64,000 bases of DNA. Source: Chloranthus sessilifolius (taxonomy: Eukaryota > Streptophyta > Magnoliopsida > Chloranthales > Chloranthaceae). The DNA is taken from NCBI GenBank assembly GCA_021018995.1, contig CM037593.1, positions 36,841,810 through 36,905,809 of the forward strand. Direction: 5' to 3'. Made by a program: the position numbers and the translations under genes. Of this stretch, positions 33,993-44,908 are shown piece after piece (positions within the stretch are counted from its first letter, which is position 1; each line of letters starts with the position of its first letter). The notes beneath the pieces are model-generated. The model saw only the letters and a list, made by a program, of their open reading frames with translations. It searched no databases and was not told the DNA's origin.

Positions 33993-34112
33993 CGACCGCT
34001 AATTTAAGTTAGCGATAAGATAGCAGTCACTAACTAAAGTTAGCGTTCGCTAACTTAAGTCAGCGCCCGCCATGTCACCGCTAATTTAAGTTAGCAACCG
34101 CTATTTTTTTAT
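33990..34112. repeat. MULE-B palindrome array 3
   Basis: Units of the gctaacttaagttagcg type, slightly diverged (gctaatttaagttagcg). Confidence 0.88.
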
Positions 34113-34258
34113 AAAGTTGATAAAGAAAAATTAAACAATTATAAAAAATTTAAAGAAATGAAAATTATACAAATTAATTTTTTATAATGTTACCTATAAA
34201 ATTGTAACAAAAATATTTACAAAAATAATAAAGAGAAAAAAATAAAATGTTTAACACC

Positions 34259-35383
34259 TCCCGAACGTGGACAATAAATGTTCGATTTCGGCTCTAAATT
34301 GTTACATGTGTTTCTCTTCGAAATCAATAGACCGCATTTGGGAGAAGTATTCTATATACTTTGATATATAAACACCGCAGTCTCAACCGTTTCTTTGGAG
34401 CGAGAGATCGAAACTGTTTAAGACTGTTAGTTTCCACGATTGATCGAAAGTAAACTTGAAATCGGCAGTGTAAAGAAGATGCAGAAGGTGATGCAATAGA
34501 CATCTTTTGCGCGTTTCGAACTTCCTTGAGCACTCTCGGTCTGCCGGGTCTATCAACTTAATGACGTGATCAACTAATGAAATTATAGCCAACGCCCAGT
34601 GACTATGTTTTTTACTATGCATTGAAAGAAAAATTTACATGGAAACGGAACCAGAATCTTAAATAATTAAACATAAAAAAAATCGTTAATGTTAAATAAA
34701 CCGAAGTGTAGTATTAAAAAACGTACCATTCCACAGTCGATCGCGTGAATTCCGCGTCTATGATTAGTAAGTAGGGGTTCAAGCGACTTTGAATTGTGAC
34801 GAACTTGCCACTCGTCACAGTAGGTCTACCACTTATCAAAGTCATTGAGTGCTGTCAGACCTTCATTATCGACAAATTTTCTTTGATCTGCTATAAACAA
34901 GGTTTGAAAGGTGATAATGCGATAAGTAAATAAATTAAAAGGAGTGAATTGAGAGTCATGAATGGAAAGACAGATAAATGAAAAAAATGAAACAATAATT
35001 AGTTGAAACCTTACCAGGACGGACGCAGAAGCGAACCAGCTTTTTTCAGCATTTTACGGAAACATTAAATCACTTGTAATTTCAAAGACTTTCAAGTACG
35101 CGTCGATGATTTCATTATTGAGCCACGAGCATCCTTTAAGGACCTTTAAAATAGCAGCTGTGACGTCAACACCCATGATATTATTGACGATCACAGTGTC
35201 CTCATCTGCCGGTCGGTTCCAAAAACTTAACATATATTTATACTCCATAGATTGTGGCTCATCCTCCTCCTCCACAACCACTCTTGGTCTTTTCATAACG
35301 ACTTTAGTTGTCGGGGTCTTTCTCCTCTTTCGAGCACGCAAGTCATATCCCTCGGCTTTACTTTTTGAAGTTGATAGTTTCAC
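34259..35383 (-). pseudogene. Ulp1-like (C48) cysteine protease domain of MULE-B
   Basis: The minus strand shows a Ulp1/SENP-type core in pieces. 35383-35054 has a basic stretch (RARKRRKTPTTK), then GCSWLNNEIIDAYLKVF, the usual entry to the fold. Around 34880-34740 more coding-like text follows with a stop. 34622-34383 contains HWALAIISL with the catalytic His and a likely Asp (LIDPAD). At 34390-34371 comes the Q-RNG-stop-DCGVYISKYIE block, with the nucleophile Cys codon at 34379-34377. A TGA lies three codons before that Cys. Introns may explain some gaps, but the nonsense codons show decay. In Kaonashi-type MULEs such captured proteases travel with the transposase; their role is unknown. 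Confidence 0.8.
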
Positions 35384-35499
35384 TTAAATTGATTTTAGTG
35401 ATGCTGGCTGTGACTCATGAGAAGGTTGGGTAAGCGGAGCACCCTCATTACCCACTTCGAGCAATGCCTCCACCAAGGGTTGTTCAGTAAGAGATCGAG

Positions 35500-35860
35500 G
35501 TGCATTGAGTTCAAGGGAAGTTTGTAGGGCAATGGGTTGAGGAGCAGTCGGTTGGGGGGCAGTCAGTTTAGCGACAGAAGTTTGGAGGGTAGTAGGCTGA
35601 GGAGTAGTGGGTTTAGGGTCAATGGAATTAAGGGCAAAAGTTTGGGGGACAGTGGATTGAAGAGTAGGTTGATGAGCAATGGGTTTATGGCCAATGGGTT
35701 TAGGGGCAAAAGTTAGGGGGGCAGTGGGTTGAGGAGTAGGTTGAGGAGCAGTGGGTTTAGGGGTAGAAGTTTTTGTGACTGTTGGTTGAGTGACACTGGG
35801 TTGAGAGGCAGAAGTTTGAGGAGCTGTTGGATGAGTGACAGTGAGTTGTTTGGGAACGAA
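35500..35860 (-). repeat. Pro/Thr-rich coding repeat of the Ulp1-like gene
   Basis: About ten diverged 30-45 bp units (agtgggttgaggagtaggtt type) which on the minus strand give PQPTAPQPT-like peptides. It separates the N-terminal domain from the protease core. Confidence 0.75.
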
Positions 35861-35961
35861 GGCTTCAAATAGAACAGAGGAAAAAATATCATCCTACATC
35901 ATTACAAAATACATTAAAAACTGTCATTATATTTTACAAAAATAACATAATTTGGGAATCA

Positions 35962-36128
35962 CTATCTTAGGTTAGTGACCACATTATCGGCCGATAACTT
36001 ACATGAGCGGCCGCTAACTTAAGTTGTCGGCCGATAATGTAAGTTGTCGGTCGCTCATGTAAGTTATCGACCGATAACTTAAATTGTCGGATGATAACTT
36101 ACATTATCGGCTGATAACTTAAGTTAGA
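35962..36128. repeat. MULE-B palindrome array 4
   Basis: Units alternate gtcggccgataacttaagtt and its inverted form; gcggccgctaacttaagttg at about 36007 includes a NotI-type palindrome. Confidence 0.92.
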
Positions 36129-36137
36129 GTTAATCTG

Positions 36138-37599
36138 TTAAAAATTAACTTTTCTTAAATTTAAAAAGAATTGGTTTAGTACCTTTGTCAAATGAGATTT
36201 GACTGCTTCAAGATCCTTCCGTATTGCGTCATTTTTGTCTGTTAAATTTATAACCCAATCTTGTAGTGACCATACTTGATCTTGTAATGACCAAACTTGC
36301 TCTTGTAGGGTCTTCTTGTCTCTCCCTAGCTGTTCAATGGTCATCGCTTGCCCTTTAAGCACTGTAAACGCACGTATGAATTTATCTCTTTAACGGTCAT
36401 ACGGAGATATGTGCATTCTTTTCTAAGCTCGGTTACTTCTTTGATTAGATGTGGTTGCTTAGCTGGCTGTTCCCTGGTTAGCTAGGGCCTAATCTCCAAT
36501 TGTTTGCCATTTGATTCCGGATGTTGACGCATAACGACCTCATACTCGTCGTTATCGTCACTGTCATCATCGTCATCATTGTCATCTAGGTGAGGCTCTT
36601 CGGCTCTTTTTGGGGATGTGTCTCGTAACTTAGGACATCGTCGTATTCATATATCTTTTCTTTATCGTGAGGCTCCTCGGCTCTTTCCTGCTCCCTTTCC
36701 ATATCTCTTTGCATTAAAAAAAGTTGAACTGATCGATACTGTAACTCGTATTTTATAGCTTCAAGCTCTATGATAACTTTAGACTTAAGAAAATTTTCTC
36801 AATAATAATTTGGATTACGGCTGAATTTCGAGTCTTCCCATTTCAATAGCCTCGAAAATGAATCTTTCAGCTGAGTAAGAGCAGTGGCAACTCCTGAAAA
36901 GTGTTCAAATGTCCAAATTTGTAGGGCGATAGTGTATCCGTAGATGTTATAATGCCACTTTTTTTACTTTTTGGTCGCTTCCCTTCTGATGATCGCTTTC
37001 GATATGCACTCTACTAAATTTTTGTAAACTATCAGGCTCCACGAAAACCCGTTGAACTTTTCAAGGTTATCTACAAATTCTAAATACTCATTGTCTACTT
37101 CCTGGTATGTGTCCCGAAGTAAGAAACAATATAAGAGAAACAACGATAGTTTTTAAAATTCATCGTTGGATAGCTGGATACTATCAATTATTTATTCAAT
37201 ACAAGATCTTTTAGCTGACGTCCTAAGAAAGAATTTGTCTCGAATGGTTTCTTTTTCTGGCACGGTTATATGCTCAGACTCAAGTTCCGTCAACATATTT
37301 AGTCCTAAAATCAATGATATATCCGACTCCTACAGCAGTACATTGGTGTTCCTGACTTTAAAAACGTTATCTTTAACCCAAAAGCTTAAAATTGTGTCAA
37401 TCAAGTCTCCAATAAATCCAAATTTCTCATAAATCCTAAATAGATGACCGAAAATTGAATCATCTAATATCTTCTTCCTCTCTTCATTGCAATACAAGTA
37501 AAATTTCCTAACACTAATTCCAGTATAGTTCCCAAAGGCCTTTAGAGACTTAGTTATTTTACAATCACTTAGTGGGAACTGTAAAATATATAACAACAA
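36138..37599 (-). pseudogene. DUF1985-like N-terminal part of the Ulp1-type MULE gene
   Basis: 37599-37330 reads DSIFGHLFRIYEKFGF and FWVKDNVFKVRNTNVLL, typical of the DUF1985 region that precedes Ulp1 domains in plant MULE genes. Without the first-frame stop it continues in a neighbouring frame (DISLILGLNMLTELE near 37310 and onward to about 36790). An acidic Asp-rich patch lies near 36580. 36362-36138 forms a short heptad-like coiled coil (EQVWSLQDQVWSLQDW). Several stops and frame changes are present. Palindrome array 4 sits between this part and the protease core, which may be an intron. Confidence 0.7.
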
Positions 37600-37629
37600 T
37601 TAATTAACAAACAAAGTGAGGTTGAAAAT

Positions 37630-37735
37630 ATTCCGCTAACTTACCGCTAAATTAAGTTATCGGCTGCTAACTTACATTATCGGCCGATAACTTATATTAT
37701 CGGTAAGTTAGGGGTAAGTTAGCGGGTTAGGTGAG
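37630..37735. repeat. MULE-B palindrome array 5
   Basis: gctaacttacattatcggcc / gataacttatattatcgg units, 175 bp inside the right terminal repeat. Confidence 0.88.
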
Positions 37736-38014
37736 GAAGTTAACGGATGAGTATATTTGTTTAAATGTTAAAAAAAGTTACCTGAAAATTTTCTGACTCT
37801 TTTTCCGCTTTGCCGCCGCTCTCTCGGTTTTTACAGAAAAGTTAAAGTTAAAGTTAACATTTGTATTTAAATATTAATATCTTTATTGAAAATAACAAGG
37901 TTGGTGCTGATGTGGAACCGACTTGGCTTGGAGTTGGCCTATTATGTAAAGTTTAAAATTATAAGGCCATTTTACAAATACTCAAACTTATAAGGTCGAA
38001 AGTGCAAATTTTCC

Positions 38015-38023
38015 TATAATTTA
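38015..38023. repeat. 9-bp target-site duplication of MULE-B, right copy
   Basis: tataattta, identical to 22666-22674. Confidence 0.9.
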
Positions 38024-38104
38024 TACTTAAAACTATTCAATATAGGTATCATATATATATTTTTTGTAGCATAAGAACAACAAAAAAGATAAAAATAATG
38101 TTCA

Positions 38105-38425
38105 AAATCCCGGAGCAAGGGCCTAGAATATTAAGGCCTGCCTAAGACTAGGGCCAGGGCAATGCAAAGGCTCGGCCCGGCCCAGCTCATTGACAGCCCT
38201 ACTCACGCCTCTTTGACTCTCGCCGCATGTGCATCCCACTAGTTCAAATAGAAATAGTGCCGACTCTTTTGACTGCATGGACATAGATTTGGGCCTTGAC
38301 AGCTAGGGCTGTCAACAGGTTGGGCCAAAATTTTGGCTGCTCTAAAAGGAAATGCCATATGCCCAACAGACTTGACGCGTGACCCAACCCGATCAAAAAT
38401 CTAGACCAACATGTTGACAGCCTAC
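38105..38425. repeat. Two GGGCC-type MITE-like fragments
   Basis: First block ends ggcccggcccagctcattga cagccct near 38203; the second begins agggctgtcaacaggttggg near 38305. Both carry the terminal words of the repeat at 4540-4862. Confidence 0.5.
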
Positions 38426-38667
38426 TTCGATAGGTCACATGCTATTTGCATCTCGGCCCAAGAATCAAGCTTAGAAGACCTTTCAAACCATATTGATGAA
38501 CTTTAATATCAACTGTTGAAAAATATGCACAACCGTCAATATTAGAATGTATCCTCGAGTATGATCTTTGGGTCTATGATAGCCTGTGTACTCGCTAGGG
38601 TACATGGGTTGGCCAACTGGAAGGTGCACAATGATGCAAACTTAAAAGTTACAAACTCTCTTGTATA

Positions 38668-39110
38668 ATGTCCCCGGGGTCGGCCCTGAGATTTTGGGGG
38701 CTCAAGGCGAGTTCCTAAAATGGAGCCCCTCTTTCATATTAATCTTTAAAAAAAAATTGCCACAACTTTTTTTTTTTTTTTGCCAAATAAAATAAAACTC
38801 ATGACTTTTAGATTATAAATATCTCTATATTTCAATCTATTATTTATAATTTGAAAATGCTACTAACAAATTAACGAAAATATATTTTAAAGGAAAATGC
38901 AATAAAAAAAGGAAAGCTAATGTTATTACATACCCGACGGATCAAGTAACCTAACCAATAAAACTTTAACTACCATTAAATCTTTCACTGCCATTTTTTA
39001 CCACTTTAACAGTATTTTTTTTTCAAAAATAGGTTCATTGGATATGTCTCATTGAGTAGATCAAAATTGACAGGTCATTTGCAAAAAATAGAATTGTAAC
39101 GAGCCTGAAA
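38668..39110. repeat. Possible non-autonomous hAT remnant
   Basis: The left phrase ggggtcggccctgagatttt gggggctc resembles the ends of plant hAT elements of the DUF4371 type. No right end or duplication could be fixed. AT-rich, no ORF. Confidence 0.35.
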
Positions 39111-39150
39111 TCGCTATTTTAAGTTAAAGTCAGTTAATAAGAAAATTTTG

Positions 39151-39174
39151 TATATATATATATATATATATATA
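39151..39174. repeat. (TA)n microsatellite
   Basis: Twelve TA units. Confidence 0.95.
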
Positions 39175-39179
39175 AGGGT

Positions 39180-39625
39180 ACCTGTAAACGCACTCACATC
39201 CTATGCCCCTTGAAAACTATTGAATCCGTCAAATCATATGACGGATATGATTTATCACCCATATATTTCACTCAATAGATCTAGAGATTATCGTGCACCT
39301 ATCAATCAGTCCGTTTGTGATTCAACATGTCATAAATCACAAAAAACTGACCGTAAAATAACATTGAGCATGATGTGTGCCATATGATCGAAGGTATTTT
39401 TTTGGGAATTTGTGATAGATGGAATAAAAAATTGACCGTCGGATAGGTGGTATTGATCTAAAACTAATGGCTACCATATAGATCTTAAATATTGTTAATT
39501 TTTAGATAGTGATTGATCTCATTAATATAACCATGAAGATTGTTTTTGTTCTAATCTTTTGCAAATAAATGGTGAGATCAAGTGTGAAATCACATAAAAC
39601 ACTTGATGCTTTCACATAGATCACA
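39180..39625. repeat. Palindromic MITE, family 1 (diverged, partly duplicated)
   Basis: The pair tgattcaacatgtcataaat / atttgtgatagatggaataa with the core gaccgtaaaataacattgag matches the family layout; the right-hand part is irregular. Confidence 0.65.
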
Positions 39626-40124
39626 ACCCAAAATGAGTACTAAGAGCATCAATAACACATCCCAATAGTGTACAAACAAAAGTTAAAGTGAAGAATTGGG
39701 ATTTGGGAGTAACACTAAAAATATAAAATTAAAAAAAAATTAAAATAATTTATAAAAAAGTAAAAAAACAAATGTAATGACTATTGACTAATGAATAAAA
39801 AATTAAATAAATTATAAAAAATATTTATCATTTATTATATATCAACTTCTTTATCATAAATCTGTACAGGTTCTTCAAACTTTCTTAAGTCGGGGTCTTC
39901 TCCTTTAATTTCGTATTGGTCATGATTGGCTATTTAGTGTGATCTTTATCATTTCATAATAAAACTATACTTTATCATTAGAAGAAGACGATGAATGAAT
40001 TGTTTTTTAAACATATTTTAGGAATTTAGAATAAGTGAAGGATATTATATAGGAAGTGGAAAGCAATTAGATTTTTTTTTTTAATAAAGCACCCAAATAC
40101 AACCCCCCCCCCCCCCCCCCCAAA
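39626..40124. other. AT-rich sequence ending in a (C)20 run
   Basis: No gene is visible. A homopolymer of 20 C at 40103-40122 adjoins the next MITE-like repeat. Confidence 0.7.
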
Positions 40125-40380
40125 ACGGTTTATCGTCGTCGGTTCGGGTTGGTTTCGCTTTGGTTGGAGTCTAGTTTGGTCTGATTAAGTCGATATGGTC
40201 AGTTATTAGGTCGGTAATTCGGTTGGTGTCAGTTTCTTTCGGCTTTTTGGTCGGTCTTGTCAACCTACCCGAGCGGCTTTTAATTTCCGGCCACCAAATC
40301 CAAAACTGAACTGCGAGCTGGACAGACGGTTCGGCGGGCTTGGTTTCCAATCAATTTTCGGTTTAAATCTGCACCCTAGT
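40125..40380. repeat. GGTTCGGTT-type MITE, partial
   Basis: ggttcgggttggtttcgctt at the left and aaatctgcaccctagt at the right match the repeat at 14285-14850. Confidence 0.55.
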
Positions 40381-40569
40381 TCTCAAAAAAAAATTAAAAA
40401 ATAAACTTTCAATTTTTGTTGAGTTAATATTGGGAAACGTTAAATATAGATATTTAAAATTAACTAGAAAATATTAAAAAATGTTAGAATTTGATTTAAT
40501 TTTTTTAATTCTATATACGAGTGACTATGTTTTGTTGCTAAACTCTTATAATTTCTAGCAATATTTATT

Positions 40570-40740
40570 GGGTGGACAGTGTTATATGGAGGACATATTT
40601 TTATGCAGATAAAACGCACGCAGCTAATGTGGCACGACGCAATTAGCTGCAAGTGTGGTGGGGCTCAATTAATGAAAGTCCATTCAGTTAGTCATATTAC
40701 GCCACATCATATTGCGCTACATCGGCGTCCTACACTGTTT
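40570..40740. repeat. Hairpin MITE, family 2
   Basis: gggtggacagtgttatatgg, then atgcagataaaacgcacgca and gctaatgtggcacgacgcaa with an inverted cgccacatcatattgcgcta. Confidence 0.7.
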
Positions 40741-41019
40741 TTTTTATTAAATTTCCCACGCCCTACACTTTGGCATCAAAAAATTTATTATTTTCCTTAT
40801 TGGATTCCAAAAACAATATAAATACTACAAAATAATTAAGAATTTAAACAAAAGACCCTTAGAATTTAAGGCTCGAATATGATTTCTTTAAAATAAAAGT
40901 CTCTTTCTTTTCGGTACAAAACAGAAAGTGCACAAAGGGGCTAGCAAATCCATTGTTGGGATACATTGAAGCCAAGACCTTTATTTCTAAGAGCCAAATT
41001 CTCCACTATCGTAGTATGA

Positions 41020-41255
41020 ATCATGGTATCAAAAATCGGCCGATACCACTACATATTGGTATTTCGGCAAACCCATACGTATGAGTTCTATAACTCGATA
41101 TCAGCCTATAGTATTGGTTTGAGCCAAGATTTCGAGTTTTTTTTTAATTTTTTAAGGGGCCGATACATATCGGTATCGGTCGCTACGCATCGGCCGATTC
41201 TTATCAGTCTTCCATGGATTGATGCCCGTTACCGAGTCCGAGTTTGACACTTTGG
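41020..41255. repeat. GATACGTATCGG-type repeat
   Basis: catggtatcaaaaatcggcc on the left and ggggccgatacatatcggta inside; the same vocabulary as 13866-14236 and 45490-45712. Confidence 0.55.
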
Positions 41256-41557
41256 TCCGAAATTGCTCAAAATTATAAGAGTTTAAGAAAGAAGATAAGT
41301 TGCATATCTCTGAAGTTTTTTTTCATTTTCGTCCATCTTAGATCCTCTATATATTGATCTGCACTGATCAAAGGGCTAGGATGCAATTTGCATGAATGCA
41401 CACTAACTCCCCAATGGGCTAGTTGCATGAACTACTTTAATCCATCTTTGATCTTTCTTACAGCAAGCCCAGCTGCTAGACCTATGGTCAAAGTGTCAGC
41501 AATCTTGGCTTGCATCCATCGTAGTCAATAACTAGCCACTTGAAAGAAAAAAAAAGA

Positions 41558-42105
41558 AGGGATTTTTGCATTTACAGTATGTCGTATTTACAATCCACCC
41601 TCATATTTTACCTATTTACACTGAGGTCCCTGCTTTTGTATTTCCTTTACTTGTTACCCCTTATAGTGACGAATGGACTGTTGACTATTGAAAACTAAAC
41701 TTTGACTACTTTAAATAAGATGACAGGGATCATATAATATTATACCAATGAATCTTGAGATCAGTAGTCTATCATCAGGCGATCAGATTTTGATTTCCTA
41801 TCGCAAATAATACAAAAAGTGATCATGATCTTGGGTATATGTCAAACATGATTCTTAGATCACTTTTCAATGTGTGTCATGTGATTGAGACTCGTGATCT
41901 CAAGATTCATCGGGTTGAAATTTATGATAAAAAATAATCTCCATCATTTAATTCAAAGTAGTCAAAGTTTAGTTTTATACCAGTCAACAATTGATTCGTC
42001 ATTCTAAGGGGTAACAAGTAAAGAAAACATAAAAATAGGGACCGCAGCGCTGGAGGCAGCTTGTAAATACGACATATTAGAAGGGGGTAAATGCAAAAAT
42101 CCCAA
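41558..42105. repeat. Nested MITE: outer hairpin around a family-1 copy
   Basis: The outer arms gggatttttgcatttacagt / gggggtaaatgcaaaaatcc and gtcgtatttacaa / ttgtaaatacgac are inverted, as are ggggtaacaagtaaagaaa and its partner. Between them 41690-41960 carries the family-1 pair (ttgagatcagtagtctatca / gatctcaagattcatcgggt). Confidence 0.75.
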
Positions 42106-42414
42106 AAAAGTAAATAAAAAATATTGCTCTAATGGCGGGCCCGTTGCTCATACACAGCACACACATATGAACACAATAATAAGGAAAAAGGATCTATATA
42201 TTGTCGAAAAGTTTTCAGTTTCCAACCGATGTTAAACTAAAATAAAAGAGAACAACTTCATCTCCATAAGATTTGGGTTTAATGGTTTAGATCTGTAGTG
42301 CAACTAGAAGGTTATATAATAAAAAAAACCTTGAGGTGGGTGGCTCATTCCGAGCTAACCCAAAATAGCTCTTAATGTGCGCCTACATTGGAGAATCCCA
42401 CCGGATTGGGTTAG

Positions 42415-42745
42415 ATTAGATGATGGAGATTGTGTTTCACCCTGATCGTCCGCACAAAGGATCTTGAGATTATGAATCACCTATTAGACGATCAATTTTT
42501 GATCCCACATATGATAGATCCCCAAAAGATGACCCTAAAATCACGTTTGACTGTGATGTGTGCCATTGCATACAACAGCCACATTTTGGGGATCTGTGAC
42601 ATGTAGAATAAAAAACTGTCCGTTTGATAGGTGTGACATGATCTCAAGATGCATTACATGGAAGATCACGGTGAAACATAATCTCAATCAACAAATCTGA
42701 AGCAATCAATAATTTTTAAGGGGTTGCCCACTTGAGCGCTTTCAA
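42415..42745. repeat. Palindromic MITE, family 1
   Basis: gatgatggagattgtgtttc at the left, the core caaaagatgaccctaaaatc / gccacattttggggatctgt, and gatctcaagatgcattacat at the right. Confidence 0.8.
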
Positions 42746-42767
42746 AGAATGCGTAGGCATAAAAACA

Positions 42768-43065
42768 GATAGTTCCAAAGATAGATATGAGAAAAAAGCG
42801 ATATCGACTCTGTACACAGTCGATATTGACTCTGTACATAGTCGGTACCGATCATTTTAAGAGTCGTCATCGACTCTATACAGAGTCGCCATCGATTATA
42901 TAAAAAATAAAAAAATAATAATAATAAATAAAAATTATGTAATCGATGATGATTCTGTACCGAGTCGATGACGACTCAGTACAGAGTCGTCATCGACTCG
43001 GTACAGAGTCGTCACCGATTACATTAAAAAAAAAAAAAAAAAAAAAATTTAAAAAAAAAATAATA

Positions 43066-43138
<73 letters not shown>

Positions 43139-43346
43139 TATTTTTTTTTTTTTTAATGTAATCGATGACGACTCTGTACCGAGTCGATGACGACTCTGTA
43201 CAGAATCGTCATCGATTACATAATATTTATTTATTATTATTATTTTTTTATTTTTTATATAATCGATGACGACTCTTAAAATGATCGATACCGACTATGT
43301 ACAGAGTCGATATTGCCTTTTTCTCATATCTATCTTTGGAACTATC
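42768..43346. repeat. 579-bp palindrome with (A)n(TA)n(T)n centre
   Basis: Left gatagttccaaagatagata pairs with right tatctatctttggaactatc. The arms consist of units like gactctgtacagagtcgtca, and the centre is A(23), then (TA)n 43071-43135, then T. This parallels the foldback in MULE-A. Confidence 0.92.
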
Positions 43347-43795
43347 GATTTTATATTGTAGCCTTCAAATCAGACGGTGTATTTGGGTCGATCCAAATAG
43401 CAGCTCAGAATAGTTTGGATCGGAATAAATCTCGTTTCACATCGTGTAAACATAGAAAAATGCAAATATTTAAAATTTTAAATTATATAGGTGTATCATC
43501 TTCTTCCTTATTCTAATCTGCTACCGTCTCTGACGAAAAAGGTGTATCTGGGTCGATCCAAATAGCAGATCGGAATAGTTTGGATTGAGGAGAAGACGCC
43601 ATCACCTTTGCCACCTCTGACTTTTAAAAATTGTACCAGATTAAAATGAGGAAGAAGATGATGTTTTTGTGCGTTAAAGAAAGGGGGTAATTTGGGCATT
43701 TTGTTAACCTAAGGGCTGGTTGGTTTGGGTAAAAGTGAAACTAAGGGCTTCTGACGTAAAAGGCGTATCTGACAGGGCCGATCTAGTAAATTTCC
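43347..43795 (-). mobile_element. Right end of a MULE-A family element
   Basis: The reverse complement from 43795 starts ggaaatttactagatcggcc and matches the left terminus of MULE-A, extending over about 300 bp (cttcttcctcattttaatct, gacgcc/gacgacgtcttct). Two direct copies of tgggtcgatccaaatagcag lie at 43385 and 43550. Together with the palindrome at 42768 this is probably the 3' half of a broken MULE; its left terminus is not found. Confidence 0.7.
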
Positions 43796-43819
43796 CGAAT
43801 TATAATCTCTCTTTCAATC

Positions 43820-44462
43820 AAAGTGATTGCTCGCATGAAACGTAGACCACGCAAGCTTGGACATCAGCATATGTGGCGTGACCTAATTGGCTGCCTGGGC
43901 AGTGGGGCCTAAGCATTACAGTCAGTCACGTTGTGCCACATAAGCCTGCCGTCGTTAATTTTGCTGCAACTTTTATGCTTGCTAAAAAGAGTGCCCACCT
44001 GAAATGGGTAGTGTTATACGTGGATAATTGTTTTTTATAGATAATTTTGCAAACAATTTATGTGACCAAAATATTATAAACGGTGGACAATTATGCAAAC
44101 TGATCCTGTGGCACGATGTGACTGGATTCAATGCTTTGGCCCCACTATGCGTGCAGCCAGTCACATTGAGCCACATAAGCTGTCTGCAAAATTTTATATC
44201 AAATACTCTTCGTCATTTATAATTTCCCCACCTGAAATTCCTGCCTGTGTGCAGTAAATCAGCATTATAAGCTCTAACTCATACATTCCGAAACTGTGAA
44301 ATAGAGGATAAATTTGATGCAAGCAAAGTGTAGGCGGCTGATGTGATGCAACATAACTGACTGCACCGATTGCATTAATTGAGCCCCACCGCCCATACAG
44401 CTAATTGCGTTGTGCCACATCAACCGCCTGCACTTTATCTGCATCAAATCTGTGCTCCGTTT
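43820..44462. repeat. Cluster of family-2 hairpin MITEs
   Basis: Three blocks (about 43820-43960, 43985-44220, 44290-44462) share tgatgtggc, caattggctgc-like words and terminal gataaatttgatgcaagcaa / ctttatctgcatcaaatctg inverted pairs. Confidence 0.65.
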
Positions 44463-44742
44463 TAACACCGATCCCATACAACATCTCCACCATTAATATT
44501 AATCTTTTAAGCTCAGCAAACGTAGTCGATCATCTCATCTGAAGGTAGTCGGGAGGTACAGTGATCTCCATTGCAATGTCTACGAGTTTGTCTACCAGTA
44601 CCTCTACTGCTAATGCAAGCATCCATCTATAACCATCAAATTCCCTGACCTCCCTTTTTCATCTATTGATTGCATTTAGTTGCTAATGTAAAATAAATTC
44701 TCTTTTTGATTGAATATTAGATCCATTGGCTATTATGCATGG

Positions 44743-44908
44743 ATCAAAATTTCGGCCGAAATCCTAAAATTTCCGCCCAAACACATCGGTTTCAGACCTC
44801 ATTGAAACGAAATCCCAAAATTTTCGGCCTTCAAATTATCAGCCGAAATCCCAAAATTTCAACCGAAAGCGAAACCAATCCGATATTTTGATCCTTGCTA
44901 TCATGTAC
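44743..44908. repeat. MITE with GGATCAAAAT ends
   Basis: atggatcaaaatttcggccg at the left and ccgatattttgatccttg at the right, with ccgaaatcccaaaattt repeated three times inside. Confidence 0.75.

Larger units (their letters stand above)
22675..38014 (+). mobile_element. MULE-B: large Mutator-like element carrying mudrA-type and Ulp1-type genes
   Basis: The terminal inverted repeats of about 105 bp (22675-22779 and 37910-38014) begin ggaaaattt and share blocks such as ctataagtttg, aaactttgcataacaggcca and ctccaagccaa. Exact 9-bp duplications flank them. The element holds, left to right: a palindrome array, a decayed transposase gene on the plus strand, a nested Ty3/gypsy element, two more palindrome arrays, a DUF1985/Ulp1-like gene on the minus strand, and two further arrays. 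Pairing a mudrA transposase with a C48 protease is known from Kaonashi-type (KI) MULEs. Length without the nested gypsy is about 8.6 kb. Confidence 0.9.

Noticed and set aside
35106-35387. 93-aa plus-strand ORF
   Set aside because: Antisense shadow of the Ulp1-like reading frame.
40103-40122. (C)20 run as an i-motif or regulatory site
   Set aside because: Isolated homopolymer at a repeat border; may be slippage or assembly noise.
42946-43161. 71-aa ORF
   Set aside because: Runs through the A/TA/T core of the palindrome.
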